Source: Micromonospora halotolerans (GTDB lineage: Bacteria > Actinomycetota > Actinomycetes > Mycobacteriales > Micromonosporaceae). Taken from it: 64,000 nt of DNA. The notes under the pieces were generated by a model that was not told the DNA's origin, ran no database searches, and was given only the letters and a program-made list of their open reading frames with translations. Below, one piece after another: positions 58,528 to 64,000 of the stretch (position 1 is the stretch's first letter; the number at the start of each line of letters is the position of its first letter). The position numbers and the translations under genes are program-made. The stretch lies in the NCBI RefSeq assembly GCF_032108445.1, contig NZ_CP134876.1:186001-250000 (forward strand). The letters are read 5' to 3'.

Positions 58528-59400
58528 TCAGCCCAGGATCTCCTTGACCACCGTGTTGGCGCGCCACTCGTGCTGGGCGTACGCGTCGGGGAACGCGGAG
58601 ACCTGGACGGCCTGGGCCGCGACGGTGAGCGGCAGGTCCTGCCAGCCGGGGATCTCCTCCAGGGCGGAGAGGAACGCCTTGGTGGCGTACTCCGGGTCCA
58701 TCAGCTCCTCGACCGTGCCCCAGCCGCTGCTCGGCCGCTGCTGGAACAGCCCGACCGAGTCGTGGTCCCAGCCGATGGCCTGGTGCGGGTAGTTCTGCGA
58801 CTCGGGCAGCACGGCGCTGGCGTAGTTGAGCAGGGTGCTCTCCTGCATGGCGGTGGCCACGGCGATGACCAGGCCGCGGCGCGGCACACCCATCTCCCGG
58901 CCGGCCTGCACGATCTTCTTGGCGTTGTTCATCTGGGTCTGGTCCAGGCCGGCGACCGGGACGATCCGGCGCGGCTTGGGCTTGGCCTTCGGCTTCGGCT
59001 TGGTGGTCGCCGACGGGCTGGCCGAGGGGGCGGCGCCGGGGGTGGCCGGTGCGGTGGTCTCCCGGGTCAGGCCGCGGGAGGCGGCGTCGACGGCCGCGCG
59101 CTGGGCGACCTCGGCCGAGGCGGCGGGGTTCGGGGTGTCACCGGCGGGGCGGGCGCCGATCTGGCTGAAGCCGCCGACCAGGCCGAGGCAGCAGACCGCG
59201 CCGGTGGCCACGGCCATCTTCGTCCGGCCGGGCCGGGCGGCGAGGGGGTTCAGCAGGGCGGTGAGGCGGGTACGCAGGGAACCGCGGGCAGTGGATGCCT
59301 CCGCGCAAGCGGTCAACTGATCGGTCGAGGGGGTATCGTCCGAACGGTCAGCCGAGCCGTCGAGGCCGTACTGGTCGTCGAGGGTGCCGTCGTCACGCAT
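58528..59400 (-). CDS. Membrane-anchored lysozyme-fold protein, 290 aa
   Basis: Acidic cytosolic N-terminus, one transmembrane helix (MAVATGAVCCLGLVGGFSQIG, about residues 62-82), a Pro/Lys-rich extracellular linker (TKPKPKAKPKPRR) and a C-terminal domain (GLVIAVATAMQESTLLN, GWDHDSVGLFQQRPSSGWG) that resembles the lytic-transglycosylase fold with a Glu in MQES. Likely acts on peptidoglycan; similar Micromonospora proteins are listed as hypothetical. ATG at 59400. Confidence 0.72.
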   Translation of the reverse strand: MRDDGTLDDQYGLDGSADRSDDTPSTDQLTACAEASTARGSLRTRLTALLNPLAARPGRTKMAVATGAVCCLGLVGGFSQIGARPAGDTPNPAASAEVAQRAAVDAASRGLTRETTAPATPGAAPSASPSATTKPKPKAKPKPRRIVPVAGLDQTQMNNAKKIVQAGREMGVPRRGLVIAVATAMQESTLLNYASAVLPESQNYPHQAIGWDHDSVGLFQQRPSSGWGTVEELMDPEYATKAFLSALEEIPGWQDLPLTVAAQAVQVSAFPDAYAQHEWRANTVVKEILG

Positions 59401-59790
59401 TCGACGAGGCTAGACAGGGCAAACCGGGATCACCCAGGCCCATGGGGTGGTCCTCGCCACAGTCTGCGCCCGCAGAACCGGACAGCCGTCGCCGCCCCGG
59501 GCCGGCCGGTGACGGACCTCGCGACCCGGGAAAACCTCCGGTGTGGCCCGGGTCGCACCGGCCCGGGCAGGAACCTCGCAGCCTTCCCGGGCCCGCCCAG
59601 TGATCGACTAACTCGTCCTTTCGGTGGACCCGCACCCGGACCGGGAGGAGGAGCGATCCCGGGCCGTCGCCGAATTGTGATCATCGGTCGGCCCGTAACG
59701 GAATGGACCACGGCGGCCGGTACGTTGGCCGAACGGGGTGCCCCGTGCGCGCGGCCCGCCCCGTACGCGTCGACAGGAAGGTCCGAACCG
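59401..59790. other. 390-base divergent intergenic region with strong inverted repeats
   Basis: Contains a perfect 10-base inverted repeat, GCGACCCGGG (59521-59530) with CCCGGGTCGC (59547-59556), followed by repeated GCCCGGG/CCCGGGC elements (59561-59592). No coding frame is plausible. It precedes a cell-wall-hydrolase-like gene on one side and a PAC2 gene on the other, so it may hold long structured leaders. I looked for the conserved core of the c-di-AMP riboswitch and did not find it. Confidence 0.4.
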
Positions 59791-60711
59791 GTGCTCGACC
59801 CACACGAGCTCTACGAACTCAGCGACGATCTGCCCGATCTCGGCCAACCGGTGCTGATCCAGGCCCTCACCGGTTTCGTCGACGCCGGCAGCGCCACCCG
59901 GCTGGCCCGGGAGCAGCTGCTCACCTCCCTGGAGGCGCGGCCCATCGCCCGCTTCGACGTCGACCAGCTCTTCGACTACCGCTCCCGCCGGCCGGTGATG
60001 ACCTTCGTCGAGGACCACTGGGCCGACTACGACGCCCCCGCGCTGGAGCTGCACCTGCTGCACGACGACGACGAGACCCCGTTCCTGCTGTTCACCGGCC
60101 CCGAGCCGGACGTCCAGTGGGAACGTTTCGTGGCCGCCGTGGCCGCGCTCTCCGCGCGGCTCGAGGTCCGGCTCACCGTCGGGCTCAACTCGATCCCGAT
60201 GGCCGTCCCGCACACCCGGCCCACCGGCGTCACCGCGCACGCCACCCGGCGCGAGCTGATCTCCGGGTACGAGCCCTGGCTCCAGAAGGTCCAGGTACCC
60301 GCCGGCGTGGGCCACCTGCTGGAATATCGCCTCGGCGAGCGGGGTCGCGACGCCCTCGGCTTCGCCGCGCATGTGCCGCACTACGTCGCCCAGACCGAGT
60401 ACCCGGCCGCCGCCGAGGCGCTGCTCGCCGCGGTGTCCCGCAGCACCGGGCTGCTGCTGCCCCGCGACGGCCTGCGCGCCGCCGCCGAGGTGGTGCGGGT
60501 GGAGATCGACCGCCAGGTCGCCCAGACCGAGGAGGCGGCCACCCTGGTCCAGGCCCTGGAGGAGCAGTACGACGCGTTCGCCCGCGGGCGCGGCGAGAAG
60601 AGCCTGCTCGCCCCGGAGACCGGCCCGCTGCCCACCGCCGACGAGCTGGGCGCCGAACTGGAACGCTTCCTCGCCGAGCAGACCCGGCCCGGGGACACCC
60701 CGGAACGCTGA
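59791..60711 (+). CDS. PAC2-family protein, 306 aa
   Basis: GTG at 59791 with AGGAAGG about 9 bases upstream. PAC2 domain: LIQALTGFVDAGSATRLARE, PVMTFVEDHWADYDAPALEL, LLFTGPEPDVQWERFV, GLNSIPMAVPHTRPTG and a helical C-terminal part. PAC2 proteins include proteasome-assembly chaperone relatives; actinobacterial ones are of unknown function. Ends 95 bases before exonuclease III. Confidence 0.9.
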   Translation: MLDPHELYELSDDLPDLGQPVLIQALTGFVDAGSATRLAREQLLTSLEARPIARFDVDQLFDYRSRRPVMTFVEDHWADYDAPALELHLLHDDDETPFLLFTGPEPDVQWERFVAAVAALSARLEVRLTVGLNSIPMAVPHTRPTGVTAHATRRELISGYEPWLQKVQVPAGVGHLLEYRLGERGRDALGFAAHVPHYVAQTEYPAAAEALLAAVSRSTGLLLPRDGLRAAAEVVRVEIDRQVAQTEEAATLVQALEEQYDAFARGRGEKSLLAPETGPLPTADELGAELERFLAEQTRPGDTPER

Positions 60712-60806
60712 CCGGCGGCCGGGCCGGCGCGGCACCCGGGAAGCGACGGCGCGACACCCCGCGGGCTGACCCGGCGGGGTGACCGCCGATGCGGCAGGCT
60801 GGAGAC

Positions 60807-61604
60807 ATGCGCCTGGCGACCTGGAACGTCAACTCGGTGAAGGCCCGCCTCCCCCGCCTGCTCGATTGGCTGGCCACCACGAAGCCCGACGTCGTCTGCC
60901 TGCAGGAGACCAAGTGCCCCGACGGGGCCTTCCCGGTCGCCGAGGTGGGCGAGCTGGGCTACGAGGCGGCCAGCCACAGCGACGGCCGGTGGAACGGGGT
61001 GGCCGTCCTGTCCCGCGTGGGGCTGGCCGACGTGGCGGTCGGCTTCCCCGGCGAGCCGGGCTTCCCCCTGCCCGAGGCCCGGGCCATCTCGGCCACCTGC
61101 GCCGGCCTGCGGGTCTGGTCGGTGTACGTGCCGAACGGCCGCTCCCCCGACGACCCGCACTACGCGTACAAGCTGGCCTGGTTCGCCGCGCTGCGCGACG
61201 CCCTGGAGCCGGAGGTGGCCGGCGGGCTGCCCGTTGCCGTCTGCGGGGACTTCAACGTCGCCCCGACCGACGCCGACGTCTGGGACCCGAAGCTCTTCGT
61301 CACCTCCACCCACGTCACCCCGGCGGAGCGGGCCGCCCTGGCCGCGCTGCGCGACCTCGGCCTCAGCGACGTGGTGCCGACACCCATGAAGGGGCCGCAC
61401 CCCTACACCTACTGGGACTACCGGGCCGGCATGTTCCACCAGAACAAGGGCATGCGGATCGACCTGGTCTACGCCACGGCGCCGTTCGCCCGCGCGGTCA
61501 CCTCCGCGTACGTGGACCGGGAGGCCCGCAAGGGCAAGGGCCCCTCCGACCACGCCCCGATCGTGGTCGACGCCGACCTGGTGCCGGCCGTCGAGTCGTT
61601 CTGA
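60807..61604 (+). CDS. xthA: Exodeoxyribonuclease III
   Basis: 265 residues of the AP-endonuclease/exonuclease fold: LATWNVNSVKARLPRLLDWL, LQETKC, GDFNVAPTDADVWDP, PHPYTYWDYRAGMF and SDHAPIVV contain all Mg2+ and catalytic residues. It cleaves at abasic sites and degrades 3' ends in base-excision repair. ATG 60807 is preferred over ATG 60789 because it carries GGAG upstream. Confidence 0.94.
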   Translation: MRLATWNVNSVKARLPRLLDWLATTKPDVVCLQETKCPDGAFPVAEVGELGYEAASHSDGRWNGVAVLSRVGLADVAVGFPGEPGFPLPEARAISATCAGLRVWSVYVPNGRSPDDPHYAYKLAWFAALRDALEPEVAGGLPVAVCGDFNVAPTDADVWDPKLFVTSTHVTPAERAALAALRDLGLSDVVPTPMKGPHPYTYWDYRAGMFHQNKGMRIDLVYATAPFARAVTSAYVDREARKGKGPSDHAPIVVDADLVPAVESF

Positions 61605-61626
61605 CCCGGCTCGTTAGGGTGGAGCC

Positions 61627-61947
61627 ATGGCAGTCGTGAAGATCAACGCGATCGACGTCCCGCCGGGCGCCGGCGAGGAGCTGGAGAAGCGGTTCGCGGC
61701 CCGGGCCGGCGCGGTGGAGAACTCCCCCGGCTTCCTCGGCTTCGAACTGCTCCGCCCGGTCGGCGGGGAGAGCCGCTACTTCGTCTACACCCGCTGGGAG
61801 ACCGAGGAGGCCTACCAGGCGTGGGCGCAGGGGCCGTCCCGGGCCGCGCACGCCGGCGGCCAGGGCGGCGAGCCGCGCAAGCCGGTGTCCACCGGCGCCA
61901 CGCTGCTGGAGTTCGAGGTCGTCCAGCAGGTCCCCGCCAAGGGCTGA
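61627..61947 (+). CDS. ABM-domain protein, heme-degrading MhuD-like, 106 aa
   Basis: Antibiotic-biosynthesis-monooxygenase fold: VVKINAIDVPPGAGEELEKRF, then AVENSPGFLGFELLRP and YFVYTRWETEEAYQAWA, the pattern of actinobacterial MhuD/HmoB-type heme oxygenases, although the heme-binding residue cannot be assigned with certainty. ATG 61627, 22 bases after xthA on the same strand. Its stop at 61947 marks the edge of the degraded island. Confidence 0.85.
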   Translation: MAVVKINAIDVPPGAGEELEKRFAARAGAVENSPGFLGFELLRPVGGESRYFVYTRWETEEAYQAWAQGPSRAAHAGGQGGEPRKPVSTGATLLEFEVVQQVPAKG

Positions 61948-61949
61948 AC

Positions 61950-62149
61950 CCTCCTACTTCCGAGATGGTCGACGCCACGTCGGCCATGAGCTTGAGGGCC
62001 CAGTCGAGCTGCGGGCAGGTGTCCTGATCGCGGCACTCCAGGCAGCCGCCGGCCCGCCAGGGCTGGTCGAGGGCCCCGGTCCAGTGCGTGTCGATGATCC
62101 GCATCATCGCGAACAACTCGTCGGCGGGCGTGATGTCGCCGTCATCCAT
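61950..62149 (-). pseudogene. Truncated hypothetical gene at an island edge
   Basis: A coding-like frame starts ATG 62149 (or 62155) and reads about 66 residues (ITPADELFAMMRIIDTHWTG, then GGCLECRDQDTCPQLDWALK) with cysteines and good codon bias, then loses all coding character and continues antisense through the ABM gene without its own stop. The true 3' end seems to have been lost near 61950, right beside the ABM stop. Its start overlaps that of the divergent GntR gene, leaving no room for separate promoters. Confidence 0.5.
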
Positions 62150-62153
62150 CGGC

Positions 62154-62369
62154 ATGGCCGACGCCTACCGACGCGTCGCCGACGACATCGAAGCCAAGAT
62201 CCGTGCCGGCGAATACGGGCCTGGGCAGCAACTGCCGTCCGTGTCGGAGATCGGCGAGATCTACAACGTCGCCAGGTCGACGGCCTACCGGGCCGTCAAG
62301 GAGCTGCACGCGCGCAATCTCGTCTACGGCCAGCAGGGCCAGGGCGTCTTCGTCGCCGAGGCGGAGTAG
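62154..62369 (+). CDS. Mini GntR-family regulator (DNA-binding domain only), 71 aa
   Basis: Winged-helix domain of the GntR family and little else: VADDIEAKIRAGEYGPGQQLPSV, then YNVARSTAYRAVKEL and LVYGQQGQGVFVAE. No UTRA or other effector domain follows. Such short GntR proteins are frequent in actinobacterial integrative elements (for example as KorSA-like regulators). A perfect palindrome at 62395 may be its operator. Confidence 0.75.
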   Translation: MADAYRRVADDIEAKIRAGEYGPGQQLPSVSEIGEIYNVARSTAYRAVKELHARNLVYGQQGQGVFVAEAE

Positions 62370-62394
62370 CCGAACACTCCTGGCTTGAGTCGTT

Positions 62395-62406
62395 GCTGAC
62401 GTCAGC
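62395..62406. promoter_or_regulatory. Perfect palindrome downstream of the mini GntR gene
   Basis: GCTGACGTCAGC, 12-base perfect palindrome, 25 bases after the GntR stop. Candidate operator for that regulator; its TGACGTCA core is symmetric as expected for a dimer. Confidence 0.35.
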
Positions 62407-62456
62407 ACCCAGGGCGTCCGCGATGCACGCGTCGCTCGCCGCCCCCTCTCCAGCCC

Positions 62457-62536
62457 CTACGAACTTGATGCCGCAGGTGAATCACCCCGGCGCCGCTGCC
62501 GCCACGAGTGACTCATCTACGTCATCAAGTTCCTAG
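62457..62536. repeat. 14-base inverted repeat flanking 52 bases
   Basis: CTACGAACTTGATG (62457-62470) is repeated in inverse orientation as CATCAAGTTCCTAG (62523-62536), 13 of 14 positions symmetric. The enclosed stretch has another small dyad, GGTGA-A-TCACC (62476-62486). The zone is lower in GC and has no plausible gene. It resembles the ends of a small excised element or a recombination site. Confidence 0.5.
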
Positions 62537-62609
62537 CGGCTCGTGGACCACCGCCGACCCGTCCACGGCGCCGCCGTCGCGGGTGCCCGGCGCGCGAGAC
62601 CCGCGGTCT

Positions 62610-63275
62610 TCAGGGGTTGCCGGTGTCGAGGAGGGAGGCGAACGCGATCACGTTGTCCTGGTAGCCGGTGTGGCCGCCCACCCACTCGCCGCCGCAGGTG
62701 ATCAGCCGCAGCTCGGCCGGCCCGGCGTCGCCGTACACCCGGTCGGCGGGGAGGTTGGCCTTGTCGAAGTACTCGACGGTGTCGACCTTGAAGGTCACCA
62801 CGCTGTGGTCCGCCCGGGTCACCTCGATCCGGTCCCCCGGCTTCAGGTCGTGCAGCCGGTAGAAGACCGCCGGCCCGCTCTTGGTGTCCACGTGCCCGAC
62901 GATGATCGCCCGGCCCGGGTCGCCGGGCACGGCTCCGCGGTCGTACCAGCCGGTCTGGTGGTGCTGGGTCAGCGGCGGGACCGCGATCGAGCCGTCCCGG
63001 GCCTGACCGACCGGGGTGACCGGGGCGGTGATCTTGATGGCCGGCACGGCGAGGCGGACCGGAAGGCTGGTCGGCTCCCGCGCCCGGGTCGGCTCGGCGG
63101 TGCGGTGGCTCGACCCGGTCGCCGCGTCGGCCCAGTCGAACGGCCCGGCGGTCCGGCCCAGCCCGGCGCCGGTGGCGAAGACCCCGACCAGCACCAGCAG
63201 CACGGCGAGCGGCACCGACCACGGGCTCCGGCCGGTGGCCCGGGGGCTGGGCTGGGGGGTGGGGTTCGCGGCCAT
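62610..63275 (-). CDS. Class F sortase, 221 aa
   Basis: N-terminal membrane anchor (SVPLAVLLVLVGVFATGAG), then the sortase domain: IVGHVDTKSGPAVFYRL with the catalytic His, and RLITCGGEWVGGHTGYQDN with the TLTC-type active-site Cys. Class F sortases are the common actinobacterial housekeeping-type group attaching proteins to the wall. ATG 63275. Partner protein gene lies 8 bases upstream. Confidence 0.92.
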   Translation of the reverse strand: MAANPTPQPSPRATGRSPWSVPLAVLLVLVGVFATGAGLGRTAGPFDWADAATGSSHRTAEPTRAREPTSLPVRLAVPAIKITAPVTPVGQARDGSIAVPPLTQHHQTGWYDRGAVPGDPGRAIIVGHVDTKSGPAVFYRLHDLKPGDRIEVTRADHSVVTFKVDTVEYFDKANLPADRVYGDAGPAELRLITCGGEWVGGHTGYQDNVIAFASLLDTGNP

Positions 63276-63283
63276 GGCGGGGC

Positions 63284-63886
63284 TCAGCGCCGGGCGGCGC
63301 CACGGAGGGTACGGGGCTGCCGGCGGGACGCGGCCACGCCGACCACCGCGCCGGCCACGGTCAGCGCCAGCCCGACCGGCACGAGCAGCCCACCGCCGAG
63401 CCCGCCGCCGGCCGTGCCGCCGAAGCCGGTCGCCGGCCCCCGGCTGGGCTGCACCCGCTTGACGACCTGGAGCATGGTGGACGCCGTCTGCCCGCTGGGG
63501 CACTCCAGTTTCACCCGGTAGTTGCCGGGGCGGGTGCGGTCCCGGACCATCGGCGAGGCGGTGAGCAGGCCGCGCTGCGGCTGCACCTGGACCCGGCCGA
63601 ACGCGTCGGACACCACGGTGGCCGGCACCGAATTGTCCCGGCAGCTCGCCCGGATGCCGACCAGGAAGCCGGCCTCGACGGTGCTCGGCGTGACCTCGAC
63701 GAAGATCAGGTCGGTCGGGGGTTGCGTGCCGGGCTGGCCGGGCACCGGCTCGGCGGCGGGGGCGGCCGCTCGCACCGTCGCCGCGGCCGACCCCGGGGCG
63801 GCCTGGGCGGGCAGCGCGCCGACCAGCGGGGCGGTGCACGCGGCGGCCGCGACCAGCAGCGCCGCACGTCCCGTGACTGACACCAT
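63284..63886 (-). CDS. Secreted, membrane-anchored partner of the sortase, 200 aa
   Basis: ATG 63886 chosen for GGGAGGGGG upstream. Signal peptide (AALLVAAAACTAPLVGALPAQA), an extracellular beta-rich domain (IFVEVTPSTVEAGFLVGIRAS, with two Cys that could pair) and a C-terminal helix with a basic tail (LLVPVGLALTVAGAVVGVAA, then SRRQPR). No LPxTG is visible, so it is a membrane protein rather than a classical substrate. Co-transcribed with the sortase. Confidence 0.78.
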   Translation of the reverse strand: MVSVTGRAALLVAAAACTAPLVGALPAQAAPGSAAATVRAAAPAAEPVPGQPGTQPPTDLIFVEVTPSTVEAGFLVGIRASCRDNSVPATVVSDAFGRVQVQPQRGLLTASPMVRDRTRPGNYRVKLECPSGQTASTMLQVVKRVQPSRGPATGFGGTAGGGLGGGLLVPVGLALTVAGAVVGVAASRRQPRTLRGAARR

Positions 63887-64000
63887 GCCCCCTCCCGGCG
63901 TCGGGGTCGGGCGGCGGGCCACCCGTCCTGCCGTACGGGATGAATCCTCTCACCCCGGGCCGCCCACCACATCCGATCCGCTCCGGCGGTCGCGTACGCT

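Noticed and set aside
59401..59700. c-di-AMP (ydaO/yuaA) riboswitch before the lysozyme-fold gene
   Set aside because: Such riboswitches precede actinobacterial wall hydrolases, but neither strand shows the conserved GGGGAACC, GGGTGAATC and CCGTCAGCTAACCTCG-like core segments.
61643..61950. C-terminal half of the minus-strand frame that starts at 62149
   Set aside because: Its sequence is a Pro/Arg-rich antisense reading of the well-supported ABM gene and has no codon bias of its own.
1..64000. tRNA genes, CRISPR arrays or complete insertion sequences
   Set aside because: No cloverleaf with a GTTC-containing T arm, no regularly spaced repeats and no transposase or integrase motif were found on either strand.

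Overview
The window is about 73% GC with an extreme G/C bias at third codon positions, GTG starts, F420-dependent, SpoIIE-type and class F sortase genes and many small actinobacterial families. That points to a filamentous actinobacterium, most likely Micromonospora or a close relative; the genus is inferred, not proven. I see no tRNA, rRNA, CRISPR array, intact insertion sequence or modular (PKS/NRPS) cluster.

Layout. 1-4.3 kb: the 3' end of a RecQ helicase gene, a small unknown gene, an AraC-type regulator, and a topoisomerase IB gene that forms the tail of the next operon. 4.3-12.1 kb (minus strand): a tightly overlapping operon that reads GmhB-like phosphatase fused to a GT9 glycosyltransferase, a GT, a GT4, gmhA, hldE, a 27-codon bridging ORF, an SDR, a second GT9, and topoisomerase IB. 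It encodes every step from sedoheptulose 7-phosphate to a nucleotide-activated D,D-heptose plus four glycosyltransferases, in a bacterium that should have no LPS. It is the most unusual system in the window.

12.2-24.3 kb: SRPBCC/SDR pair, polyprenyl-phosphate mannose synthase, a phytoene-desaturase-like oxidoreductase, an aldehyde dehydrogenase, and a series of small stress-type genes (ChaB, YihY, DUF2795, SRPBCC, small acidic protein), an MFS exporter and a conserved-TM-helix channel. Several of these genes carry GTTT-N13/14-GGGTA/GGGCA promoter-like sequences, two of them as divergent pairs whose -35 elements lie in a palindrome. 24.5-34.9 kb: SpoIIE phosphatase, HAD hydrolase, CPA1 antiporter, MEDS/HATPase protein, FAD oxidoreductase, DUF3072, phosphodiesterase, GH15, general stress protein and DUF1684. 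35-41 kb: MarR-pirin pair, phospholipase D-like protein, acetoacetate-decarboxylase-like protein, a SigB/SigF/SigG-type sigma factor and a methyltransferase. These read as a general-stress neighbourhood in which the sigma factor, the phosphatase and the MEDS/HATPase protein could act in one partner-switching circuit (inference).

41-57.5 kb: HrpB helicase, PP2C phosphatase, a secreted modular GH9 cellulase with a perfect CebR-type operator at its promoter, an SMR exporter, GNATs, a serine hydrolase, an MFS exporter, a UBP zinc-finger protein translationally coupled to a Na+/H+ antiporter, an LLM oxidoreductase/succinate-semialdehyde dehydrogenase operon and an SGNH esterase. 57.5-64 kb: EcsC, a 48-residue protein, a lysozyme-fold secreted protein, PAC2, exonuclease III, an ABM-domain protein, a degraded lower-GC patch with a truncated ORF, a mini-GntR regulator and inverted repeats, and finally a class F sortase with a secreted, membrane-anchored partner.
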